Source: SIG622 sp045600125 (GTDB lineage Bacteria > Bacillota > Clostridia > Oscillospirales > CAG-382). Taken from it: 10,833 nt of DNA. Below are positions 1-8,570 of this stretch, piece after piece. The notes beneath the pieces were generated by a model. That model worked only from the letters and a program-made list of their open reading frames with translations. It was not told where the DNA came from and made no database searches. The stretch lies in the NCBI GenBank assembly GCA_045600125.1, contig JAZRXH010000151.1, forward strand, positions 1 to 10,833, in the 5' to 3' direction. How positions within the stretch are numbered: the first letter of the stretch is position 1; each line of letters begins with the position of its first letter. The position numbers and the translations under genes are program-made.

Positions 1-217
1 GGGGGCAAGGTGCAACAAGAACGAGAACTGTACTCATAAAGTATCTCTGTGTAGTGGTTTCTCTGCAGTTTCCGTTAATGGACTGCCGCCCTCCCGTACC
101 CGCCGGGCGTTTTTGGTTACTTTTGTCGCTCGAGACAAAAGTGACACCCCCGTTCTCGAGAAAAGTGAGGCGATTGCTTCACTCCCGGCGAGAGCCGAAA
201 ACAATACGCTTCCGTAT
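1..217 (+). repeat. Left copy of dispersed hairpin element (inverted relative to right end)
   Basis: This segment aligns over its whole length with the reverse complement of 10411-10622. By eye the first ~125 bases are close to 90% identical, and the rest is more diverged apart from well-kept blocks. In order it holds a conserved lead block, a 12-bp stem (116-145), a conserved CACCCCCGTT block, a CGGC-GAGA-GCCG hairpin with a GNRA-type loop (186-197) and an ATACG-CTTC-CGTAT hairpin (204-217). No transposase or other convincing protein is encoded. It begins at base 1, so it may extend beyond the window. I infer a dispersed non-coding repeat or structured-RNA-like element. Confidence 0.8.
116..145 (+). 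other. 12-bp stem-loop inside left element copy
   Basis: The arms at 116-127 and 134-145 pair over 12 positions, including one G-T wobble, around a six-base loop. The equivalent hairpin in the right copy (10479-10508) pairs perfectly over 11 positions although individual bases differ. This suggests that the fold, and not only the sequence, is kept. Confidence 0.75.
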
Positions 218-310
218 GATTGCAATGATACTTATCGCCTCTCGCCGCTCCCAAGGAGGGAGCCGAAAGCAAAAATGCCGCTTCAAAAGCTTTCCCCGCT
301 TTTCCAAAGC
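218..310 (+). repeat. Degenerate continuation of the hairpin element
   Basis: After the first unit, sequence resembling further element units continues in decayed form. It includes a 6-bp GCTCCC/GGGAGC stem at 247-263 and GAGCCGAAAGC-like words similar to those in the array at the right end. No gene is visible here. The boundary with the 18-bp tandem repeat that follows is gradual. Confidence 0.45.
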
Positions 311-346
311 GCTTTTCCCCTCCAAAGCACTTTTCCCCTCCAAAGA
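311..346 (+). repeat. 18-bp tandem repeat, two units
   Basis: Two adjacent 18-bp units (311-328 and 329-346) read GCTTTTCCCCTCCAAAGC with two base differences in the second. A partial third unit is visible at 299-310. Each unit has GCTTT/AAAGC ends able to pair. The array ends four bases before the -35 box of the next promoter. Confidence 0.7.
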
Positions 347-349
347 CTG

Positions 350-378
350 TTGCAAAAGCGGAAAAAGTATGCTATAAT
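350..378 (+). promoter_or_regulatory. Sigma-A promoter for the DUF896 gene
   Basis: TTGCAA (350-355) and a perfect TATAAT (373-378) are separated by 17 bases. A TG pair one base upstream of the -10 box gives an extended -10. The expected start point is near 385, about 50 bases before the ATG at 438. Confidence 0.85.
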
Positions 379-437
379 ACCGTTCGGATCGCCGGAAGGC
401 GAAAAAACAGCAGGATGAAAAGCGAAAGGACAGAACC

Positions 438-650
438 ATGACGACAGAGAAGCAGCTCCGTATCAATTTCCTTGCCAGAAAGTCCAGGACCGAAGGTCTC
501 ACCCCCGAGGAAGCCGCCGAGCAGAAGGCGCTCCGGGAGGAGTATATCGCCGAGTACCGGGCGAGCCTTACCGGCATCCTCGGCAATACCTATATCAAGC
601 GCCCCGACGGTACGAAGGAAAAAATCACCAAAAAAGACGAAAACCGCTGA
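438..650 (+). CDS. DUF896 (YnzC/SosA-like) small protein
   Basis: This 70-residue soluble protein matches the DUF896 family in length and pattern. It has an N-terminal RINFLARKSRTEGLTPEEAAEQ helical-hairpin segment, then KALREEYIAEYRASL and a short charged tail (TYIKRPDGTKEKITKKDENR). B. subtilis YnzC has the same layout (RINELAxKxKxGxxTxEExxEQxxLRxEYL). No catalytic residues are evident. Some family members lie in SOS or cell-division operons, but no such context is seen here. The ATG at 438 follows an AAAGGA Shine-Dalgarno (425-430) by seven bases. The gene has its own promoter and its own terminator, so it is probably monocistronic. The family assignment is firm; the biochemical role is not known from the sequence. 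Confidence 0.88.
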   Translation: MTTEKQLRINFLARKSRTEGLTPEEAAEQKALREEYIAEYRASLTGILGNTYIKRPDGTKEKITKKDENR

Positions 651-682
651 GATCTTTCCCAAGAGCATGGAAGAGTACGCTT

Positions 683-710
683 CGCCGCAGAAATGCGGCG
701 TTTCTTTTTT
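683..710 (+). terminator. Intrinsic terminator of the DUF896 gene
   Basis: A perfect 7-bp stem (683-689 with 694-700) is closed by a GAAA tetraloop and followed directly by TTTCTTTTTT. It lies 33 bases after the DUF896 stop codon, as expected for a Rho-independent terminator. Confidence 0.93.
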
Positions 711-725
711 GCCCCGGAAGGCGCC

Positions 726-751
726 TTATTCCGGAGCGGAAGCCGGAATAA
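726..751. other. Perfect 9-bp inverted repeat
   Basis: TTATTCCGG (726-734) and CCGGAATAA (743-751) pair perfectly around an eight-base loop. No T-tract follows, so it is not an obvious terminator on the + strand. It lies between the DUF896 terminator and the murI promoter and could be an operator or an RNA hairpin. Confidence 0.6.
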
Positions 752-783
752 CGATACCGCTTTTGAAAACATTCATCGTATAT

Positions 784-810
784 AATGTTAATCTTTTTGA
801 AAATAACATT
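784..810. promoter_or_regulatory. 7-bp dyad upstream of the murI promoter (possible operator)
   Basis: AATGTTA (784-790) and TAACATT (804-810) form a dyad with a 13-base AT-rich spacer. The half-site centres are two helical turns apart, a spacing that suits a dimeric regulator. It sits about 30 bases upstream of the -35 box at 839. No regulator is identified; the operator role is inference. Confidence 0.35.
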
Positions 811-838
811 CAGAGCCCCGATTTTCAGCCGCATTCGT

Positions 839-867
839 TTGACTTTTCGGCTATATTATGTTATAAT
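839..867 (+). promoter_or_regulatory. Sigma-A promoter driving murI and probably the downstream run
   Basis: TTGACT (839-844) and TATAAT (862-867) are separated by exactly 17 bases, with an extended -10 TG at 859-860. It is the strongest promoter visible upstream of the murI-to-coaW gene run. Transcription should begin near 874, leaving a leader of about 90 bases. Confidence 0.88.
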
Positions 868-909
868 ATATTGAATATATATTGATATGCGGTCACCGTG
901 CCCGACGAA

Positions 910-949
910 ACGGCAATACGGCAATACGGCAAAACGGCAAAACGGTAAT
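910..949 (+). repeat. 8-bp tandem array in the murI leader
   Basis: There are five consecutive 8-bp units of the form ACGGCAAT/ACGGCAAA (910-917, 918-925, 926-933, 934-941, 942-949), followed by ACG. The last unit has T for C. The array lies between the promoter and the AAAGGA site of murI, in the predicted untranslated leader. Confidence 0.85.
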
Positions 950-963
950 ACGAAAGGAACCCT

Positions 964-1839
964 ATGACCTCCTACGACACAAGACCCATCGGCATCTTCG
1001 ATTCCGGACTCGGCGGACTCACCTCCGTGCGGGAGACCGAGCACAGGATGCCGGGGGAAAATATCATTTACTTCGGCGATACCGGAAGAGTGCCCTACGG
1101 CACACGGTCGCCCGAAACCATCACGAAATACGCTTTTGACGATCTGAACTTCCTTCTGTGCCACAACATCAAGGCGATCCTCATCGCCTGCGGCACGGTG
1201 AGCTCCATCGCCCTCGAAGCCCTTGCCGGGAGCACCGACGTGCCGGTCATCGGCGTTGTGAAGCCCGCCTCGGGTCTTGCGGTGCGGCTTTCGACAGAGG
1301 AGGACGTGCCGGCTGAGCGAAGAGGAAGGATCGCCGTCCTCGGCACCCCCGCAACGGCACGGAACGGCGCCTACGCCGCCGAGATCGGAAGGATAAGCCC
1401 TGCGTGTACCGTTCTTCCCGTGGGCTGTCCGCTGTTCGTTCCGCTTGTGGAGAACGGCTACGTGGGAGAGGACGACCCGATAGCGCTTCTCTGCGCCAAG
1501 GAATACGTGACAAAGCTGAAGGATTTTTCCCCCGCCTGCATCATCCTCGGCTGCACCCATTATCCGCTTCTGCGAAGGGTCATCGAAAAGGCGGCGCTGG
1601 AGATCCTCGGCTATGCGCCGAAGATCGTGGATTCCGGAGCCTCCGCCGTGTCCTCTCTCGAAGGGCTTCTTTCCGAGAACGGGCTCCGCGCCCCCGACGG
1701 AAGCACGGGAAAATCGGAATTCTTCGTCAGCGACGAGCCCCAGGGCTTCGTGGGGACGGCTTCCGCCTTCCTCGGCAGAAAGATCGAGACGGTGACAAGG
1801 ATCGACATCGACGCTTACAGGACCGACACAAAGCACTGA
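964..1839 (+). CDS. murI: Glutamate racemase
   Basis: MurI interconverts L- and D-glutamate in the cytoplasm and supplies D-Glu for peptidoglycan. The protein has 291 residues, slightly longer than the usual ~265-275. Visible family motifs are GIFDSGLGGLTS (residues 10-21), YFGDTGRVPYG (36-46), the first catalytic cysteine Cys76 in IACGTVSS, GTPAT (127-131) and the second catalytic cysteine Cys197 in ILGCTHYPL. The usual CNT motif at the first cysteine is CGT here, so the Asn next to the nucleophile is Gly; both cysteines are kept. The start is supported by AAAGGA at 953-958, five bases before the ATG. It heads the long gene run from the promoter at 839-867. Aspartate racemase is the main alternative and is less likely given the motif spacing. 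Confidence 0.93.
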   Translation: MTSYDTRPIGIFDSGLGGLTSVRETEHRMPGENIIYFGDTGRVPYGTRSPETITKYAFDDLNFLLCHNIKAILIACGTVSSIALEALAGSTDVPVIGVVKPASGLAVRLSTEEDVPAERRGRIAVLGTPATARNGAYAAEIGRISPACTVLPVGCPLFVPLVENGYVGEDDPIALLCAKEYVTKLKDFSPACIILGCTHYPLLRRVIEKAALEILGYAPKIVDSGASAVSSLEGLLSENGLRAPDGSTGKSEFFVSDEPQGFVGTASAFLGRKIETVTRIDIDAYRTDTKH

Positions 1840-1871
1840 GCGGGCAAGACGCCCATGAAAACTGCGAATTT

Positions 1872-1878
1872 TAAGGAG
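1872..1878 (+). promoter_or_regulatory. Strong Shine-Dalgarno that decides the DUF1934 start
   Basis: TAAGGAG is a perfect anti-16S match placed seven bases before the GTT codon at 1886. No standard start codon lies in the DUF1934 frame at a usable distance. The nearby ATG codons at 1855 and 1902 belong to other frames and open only very short reading frames. Confidence 0.7.
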
Positions 1879-1885
1879 AATCACT

Positions 1886-2677
1886 GTTACGGAAAGAATC
1901 AATGATACAAGGCGCCGAAGACGTGCGCCGCAAAACGATGAACGCCCCGACGTTTTCATACCGAACGCATACATTGCCGTAAAGCTGTCGCATACGGCGG
2001 CAGCGAATCTCAGCGGCACCGAAAAGATCGTCAGCGAGGCGCTGCATACGGTCTACGACAGCCCGAAGGAGGACTTCGCCGACCTCGACTCCTACAAGAG
2101 CTCCCCACTGCGGTTCAGCCCGCTCCTCGAAACGGTGGCGGATCTTTCCTACTTCGTGGAGAGCACCCGCCCGGGGCGTGAGACCCCGCTCATGTACGGC
2201 GAGAACGGCGGCAGAAAAAAGAACGGCGACGACCCGGGATACGAGTCGGAGCACTATACCACCGGACGGTACGACACGATCTGCGGGGAGCGCATCATCA
2301 CCTTCGACGGGAGTATGCGCTTCCGGGTATGCAATGACGGCATGGTCTGGTTCGATACCGGAGACCCCATGCTGCCAAGCGTCCCCATCTGCGAGGGGAA
2401 AAGGTTCCTTCTCGGCGATATGCCGGAGCTGGACTTTATCCTGTCCCTCACCGACCGGGTCGAATCCACCGTGCCGAGAAACTGCACTACGCTGTACGCA
2501 AGGAACGACCTCGGGGACAACGGCGGAAAACTGGAATTTTCCTACGTCATCGAGACCTTCGGAAGCGAGATCGAAACCATGCGCTGCGAGCTTTCGGTCT
2601 TTCCCACCGAGGAAATGACGGATTATATCCCGCCGACGAGCTGCTACGTCCCCGACGGCATTCAGGACAGAAGCTGA
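1886..2677 (+). CDS. DUF1934 (YwiB-like) calycin-fold protein, start codon non-standard or lost
   Basis: The C-terminal half looks like DUF1934, a small beta-barrel family of unknown function often found near cell-wall or translation genes. It has YTTGRYDTICGERIITF, a central DGMVWFDTGDP strand pair, and the characteristic LGDNGGKLEFSYVIETFG then CELSVFP ending. The open frame runs back to 1859, yet it contains no ATG, GTG or TTG before a GTG at 2135. That GTG has no ribosome site and would cut off the first beta strand. A perfect TAAGGAG (1872-1878) points instead to 1886, where the codon is GTT, seven bases downstream. The residues from 1886 (about 83 before 2135) look coding: DVFIPNAYIAVKL and similar, with G/C-rich third positions. 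The possibilities are a start-codon mutation, a rare initiator, or a sequence error. The gene lies 46 bases after murI. Confidence 0.6.
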   Translation, partial: VTERINDTRRRRRAPQNDERPDVFIPNAYIAVKLSHTAAANLSGTEKIVSEALHTVYDSPKEDFADLDSYKSSPLRFSPLLETVADLSYFVESTRPGRETPLMYGENGGRKKNGDDPGYESEHYTTGRYDTICGERIITFDGSMRFRVCNDGMVWFDTGDPMLPSVPICEGKRFLLGDMPELDFILSLTDRVESTVPRNCTTLYARNDLGDNGGKLEFSYVIETFGSEIETMRCELSVFPTEEMTDYIPPTSCYVPDGIQDRS

Positions 2678-2749
2678 AAAGGCAAAGCACTAAGGCTCCG
2701 GCATCCTGCACGGGAGTCTCCCGGACGCATACAGCACACAGAAAGAACG

Positions 2750-2768
2750 CTTTCGCACCGAGCGAAAG
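2750..2768 (+). other. Hairpin immediately upstream of the S41 peptidase ribosome site
   Basis: CTTTCGC (2750-2756) and GCGAAAG (2762-2768) pair perfectly around ACCGA, two bases before the GGAGG at 2771. A second short palindrome (CGGGAG-T-CTCCCG) lies at 2711-2723. Neither is followed by a T-tract, so the operon is not obviously terminated here. The hairpin leaves the ribosome site exposed. Confidence 0.5.
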
Positions 2769-2783
2769 ACGGAGGAAAACCCT

Positions 2784-4727
2784 ATGAAAATAAAAAACAA
2801 AAGACCGGCGGCAGCCCTCCTTGCGGCTGTCCTCGCATCGTCCCTCCTTCCGATGGGCACAGCGGCGCAGGAGGGGACGCTCGTCACCCCCGACACCATG
2901 CCGGACATAAAGCTCACCGAGCCGGAGAAAAAGGACTGTCCTGCCGAGGAAAGCACTGCCGTGGACACGCTCCGCTACGACCCGCAGGACGCTTACCCGG
3001 TGTATGCGGGCTATGAGCCGAACTACCGCACACGGTACAATTCCAATATTTACGAGCTCTTCGACAGCATGGCGGAGCTTTACACCGACACCCATCTGTA
3101 CGACTTCTCGAAGGAGCAGCTCACCGAGGCGTTTATCATGAAGCTCCTTACGGAGAACCCCGAGCTTTTCGGCATGTTCGCCGACACCCTTCTGGGGACA
3201 ATGGACGAATACAGCGCCCTCTACATGAGCGACTCCCAGTTCGTCACGGGGGAGAGCGGCGGCTACGGCTTTTCTCTGGGCGACGAGACCGACTACGAGA
3301 TACGGAAGCTGGGTCTTGCACAGCCCGGCGTCTACGTCACGAGCGTTCTGTACAACTCCGGGGCTCTTGCGGCGGGACTCCGTGTCGGAGACCGGATCGT
3401 GGGCGTGGAGGAGTTCACCGTGGAGAATCTTCCGGTGGACGCCGTGATGGACTACGTGCGGGGACTGCCCTACGTGGAAAAAGAAGCCTTTGACGAGGAA
3501 GGAAACAGCCTCGGCATCCCGAACGAGCCGGAATTCATCCTGAACGACAAGGGCAGAAAGATCTATCCCCTTCACCTGACGGTGGAAAGAGACGGAGAGA
3601 AGATTCCCTTTACTCTCACAAGGGGCACCATGATCCCCTACGCCACAAGACTTTACATACCGCCGGACAGTGCGGAATACGCCTATATCCTCATAAGCAG
3701 CTTCAAGTCGGAGTTTGCGGCGGACGAGTTTGCGGGCGCCCTTTCCGAGGTGAAAAGACGGGGCATCCGGAAGCTCCTCCTCGACGTGCGGGGAAACGGC
3801 GGCGGGTACCTTGAGGCAGCCCTGCGCATGGCGAATATGCTCATCCCCGAGAAAGACAGGATCCTGTACTACACGAACGACAACTCCGGGGATCCTCCGG
3901 CACCGGTTTATTCCGACGGCGGCGGGACGGCGTTTGAGAACATCGTCATCCTCTGCGACGGCGAGACCGCCAGCGCCTCCGAGCTTTTCGCCATGACGCT
4001 GAAATACAACGCCGGCGCCATCCTCGTGGGAGAGAACACCTTCGGCAAGGGCGTGGGGCAGGACAGCTACAGCCTCCTCACCGGCGACGTGTTCACCATC
4101 ACCTCCTTTGAAATTCTGGCTCCCAACAAGCAGTCGTATAACCGGATCGGACTCGTCCCCGACGTGGAGGTGCATAATTCCCTGCATCGGTACGAATTCC
4201 CCTCGTATCTTCCCAGGTTCAACTTCATGAACTATCTCTTCCTTTGGGAGGGAGTCGAGAACGAAACGGTGCTGGGGCTCGAACAGCGTCTTGAAATGCT
4301 GGGCTTCATGAAGGAGGAGTATGTCGACGGCGTGTACGACGCCGAGACGACGAATTCCGTCCGTGCCTTCCAGCTTTACCGTTCGCTGACGCCTACGGGA
4401 GTCATGGACGACGAATTCGTGGAGCTTCTCACCGGCGAGATCAACTACCTGAAGAACTACTATTACTACACCGATTCCCAGTACGACGTGGGCGTCATGT
4501 GCTTCAGCTCCCGCTCTCAGGGAAAGCGCCTTGCCAAGGAGCTGGAGAGGGATTCCCAAAAGGTATGGGACGAAAAGGCAGCCTTTGAAGCGGCAGAGAG
4601 AGAAGCCGAAAAAGCCATGGAAAAGGCAGCCCGGGAAGAGGAGGCGGCAGAAGCCGCCGCCGCTGCCGCAGCCGCAGCCGAAGCGGAAGCCGCCGGAGCC
4701 TCCGAAGCGGCACCCACCGAGGGCTGA
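2784..4727 (+). CDS. Secreted S41 (CtpA-type) serine peptidase with PDZ and peptidoglycan-binding domains
   Basis: This is a 647-residue exported processing protease that cleaves envelope or secreted proteins near their C termini. Residues 1-28 form a signal peptide (KIKNKR, hydrophobic core, GTAA/Q cleavage site). A PDZ domain spans about 160-270 (GVYVTSV, AGLRVGDRIVGV). The S41 catalytic core follows at about 280-465: LLLDVRGNGGG (331-341), nucleophile Ser397 in GETASASE and general base Lys422 in TFGKGVGQ, with the 25-residue spacing known for Prc/CtpA. A PG_binding_1 domain lies at about 495-550 (LEQRLEMLGFM...DGVYDAETTNSVRAFQ). The tail from about 595 is Ala/Glu-rich and probably coiled or disordered, with a run of nine Ala. 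The start is fixed by GGAGG at 2771-2775. Its place after murI fits an envelope role. The substrate is unknown. Confidence 0.92.
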   Translation: MKIKNKRPAAALLAAVLASSLLPMGTAAQEGTLVTPDTMPDIKLTEPEKKDCPAEESTAVDTLRYDPQDAYPVYAGYEPNYRTRYNSNIYELFDSMAELYTDTHLYDFSKEQLTEAFIMKLLTENPELFGMFADTLLGTMDEYSALYMSDSQFVTGESGGYGFSLGDETDYEIRKLGLAQPGVYVTSVLYNSGALAAGLRVGDRIVGVEEFTVENLPVDAVMDYVRGLPYVEKEAFDEEGNSLGIPNEPEFILNDKGRKIYPLHLTVERDGEKIPFTLTRGTMIPYATRLYIPPDSAEYAYILISSFKSEFAADEFAGALSEVKRRGIRKLLLDVRGNGGGYLEAALRMANMLIPEKDRILYYTNDNSGDPPAPVYSDGGGTAFENIVILCDGETASASELFAMTLKYNAGAILVGENTFGKGVGQDSYSLLTGDVFTITSFEILAPNKQSYNRIGLVPDVEVHNSLHRYEFPSYLPRFNFMNYLFLWEGVENETVLGLEQRLEMLGFMKEEYVDGVYDAETTNSVRAFQLYRSLTPTGVMDDEFVELLTGEINYLKNYYYYTDSQYDVGVMCFSSRSQGKRLAKELERDSQKVWDEKAAFEAAEREAEKAMEKAAREEEAAEAAAAAAAAAEAEAAGASEAAPTEG

Positions 4728-4778
4728 TAAGAACGGGTTTTTCCCAAAACAGGCAAAAACAAGCAAAAAACAGAAAAA

Positions 4779-4790
4779 ATAAGCATCAAA
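4779..4790 (+). repeat. 12-bp direct repeat, left copy
   Basis: ATAAGCATCAAA occurs here and again at 5044-5055, on either side of the small zinc-ribbon gene. The two copies are 265 bases apart. This could be a footprint of insertion or duplication, or chance in A-rich DNA. Confidence 0.5.
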
Positions 4791-4829
4791 TCGGCATTAC
4801 GCTCAGTAAGAAAATAAAAGGAGTGTTGT

Positions 4830-5027
4830 ATGGATATGACTAAAAAAGATCTTGAGGAAAGCATTCTTGCCGCATCGGTAGCAAAAGACTTCTGTGAACG
4901 CGGAAAGACGGATATCGTTTGTCCAAGGTGCGGTTCTCCGGTCTCGCATAACGGCGGATTTGCTACATTTCGTGTAGATTGTACCAATAAGAAATGCGAT
5001 TTTCATATTGTATCGAGAGGAATATAG
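4830..5027 (+). CDS. Small zinc-ribbon protein, function unknown
   Basis: The protein has 65 residues. The N-terminal half is helical and charged (MDMTKKDLEESILAASVAKD). The C-terminal half carries a four-cysteine zinc-ribbon pattern: Cys31 and Cys34 in CPRCG, then Cys51 and Cys56 in CTNKKC, with beta-strand-like stretches between and after (FATFRVD, DFHIVSRGI). An AAAGGAG (4817-4823) six bases before the ATG supports translation. Its codons and surroundings are clearly more AT-rich than the flanking S41 and gyrA genes, and 12-bp direct repeats lie on either side, which suggests a later arrival. I do not recognise a named family. A nucleic-acid or protein adaptor role is possible but unproven. 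Confidence 0.72.
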   Translation: MDMTKKDLEESILAASVAKDFCERGKTDIVCPRCGSPVSHNGGFATFRVDCTNKKCDFHIVSRGI

Positions 5028-5043
5028 AACCTTTAAGCATCCG

Positions 5044-5055
5044 ATAAGCATCAAA
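5044..5055 (+). repeat. 12-bp direct repeat, right copy
   Basis: An exact second copy of the 4779-4790 word. A shorter echo (AAGCATC) lies just before it at 5036-5042. It sits in the 112-base gap before gyrA, where I see no clear promoter. Confidence 0.5.
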
Positions 5056-5139
5056 ACCGACTAATCCAAAACGGCGCCCGATGCCCGGCGGGAAAAAACC
5101 GAAAGGCAAAAGGCGCAGCAGAAAGGACGTAACTCCAAA

Positions 5140-7741
<2,602 letters not shown>

Positions 7742-7749
<8 letters not shown>

Positions 7750-8512
7750 AGCACATACCGTAAATCATGAGCCGGAGGACGGGAGGACGGCGGAAGCCTT
7801 CTGTACGTTCCCGCTCTTCGGAAATGAAGCGATCGCATACCGTGTGCCGGAGGGCAAAGACGGCGATACGGCGTATACCGATGAAAGGATCCTCGAATGC
7901 GCCGGACTTTTCCTTGCGGAAAAACCTTTCCTTACGGAAAAACCTTTCCTTGCGGAAAAACTTTTCCTTGCGGAAAAACCTTTCCTTGCGGAAAAGAAGA
8001 AAGAAGCCCCCTGCATGACTGTTGTCCGGGACTCCTTCGGAAAGCCGCATATCCGACTCCTTCCGGAAAGCCCCGAGGGGCGGGAAGGCACGGAAGCGGC
8101 AGAGGCGGCGGATACGGCAGAAACAGAAGAAACGGCAGAAACAGCAGAAACAGAAGAAACAGAAGAACTATACGTCAGCGTCACTCACACCAAAGGGCTT
8201 GCCCTGATTGCCGTTTCGCCCTTTCCCATCGGCATCGACGCCGAGAGGGAAGAGAAGACCGTGCGGCGTCCCGAGGCGCTTGCCCGTCGGTATTTTACCA
8301 AAGAGGATGCGGGGGCGCTGGAGAAGGAAGACTTTTCGGACAAGGCGTTTCTTACCATGTGGGTAAAGAAGGAAGCGCTGTCGAAGCTTATCGGCAGAGG
8401 CGTCCCCTGCATGAGGGAGAAGTCGGTCTTCGGAAAGGAACTCGTTTTTGAAAGGCTCGGCATCCCCGGTTATACGGTCTTTGCGGTGCGGGCGGTAAAC
8501 GATACAAATTGA
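7742..8512 (+). CDS. 4'-phosphopantetheinyl transferase (Sfp/AcpS superfamily) with repeat insertions
   Basis: The 256-residue product should transfer phosphopantetheine from CoA to a serine of a carrier protein. Motifs in family order are GKPHI (100-104), SVTHT (146-150, the SxSH position), the Mg-binding IGIDAE (163-168) and MWVKKEALSKLIGRG (206-220, the WxxKEAxxK motif). The ATG at 7742 overlaps the gyrA stop (ATGCGTGA), suggesting translational coupling; no good Shine-Dalgarno is seen. The frame is open further upstream inside gyrA, but that part reads as an Arg/Pro-rich shadow. Two oddities: residues 56-85 are five copies of a six-residue FLAEKP-type repeat, and residues 117-143 are an Ala/Glu/Thr repeat inserted between the GKP and SVTHT motifs. 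Sfp-type is preferred over AcpS by motif order and length. Confidence 0.85.
7907..7996 (+). repeat. Five 18-bp mini-hairpin tandem units inside the transferase gene
   Basis: Units at 7907, 7925, 7943, 7961 and 7979 share the consensus CCTTTCCTTGCGGAAAAA. Each contains TTTCC-TTGC-GGAAA, a 5-bp stem with a four-base loop (one unit has TTAC). Because 18 is a multiple of three, copy-number changes would keep the frame, adding or removing six residues each time. Confidence 0.92.
8090..8170 (+). repeat. Purine-rich GCAGAAACAGAAGAAAC-type repeat encoding an acidic insert
   Basis: This stretch repeats words such as GCAGAAACAGAAGAAAC and encodes Ala/Glu/Thr only, apart from one Gly and one Asp. It separates two transferase motifs and is more A-rich than its surroundings. 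It is probably a flexible loop prone to replication slippage. Confidence 0.75.
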
Positions 8513-8570
8513 ACGGTTCGCAGATAAATCCCATGCGGGAAAGCGAAAGAGCGAAAGGAAGCAGAAGAAA

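Noticed and set aside
54..377. Peptide beginning MVSLQFPLMDC in the left element, similar to MVPLQLPFMDC on the minus strand of the right copy (10312-10569)
   Set aside because: The similarity follows from the shared nucleotide repeat; the frames diverge after the hairpin, indels break them and changes do not favour silent positions.
763..792. Additional promoter using TTGAAA at 763 and TATAAT at 781
   Set aside because: The spacer is only 12 bases; the promoter at 839-867 is far better.
2547..4766. Long minus-strand reading frame opposite the S41 peptidase
   Set aside because: A shadow of a clear + strand gene with intact catalytic motifs; its translation is Gly/Val/His-rich without a recognisable fold.
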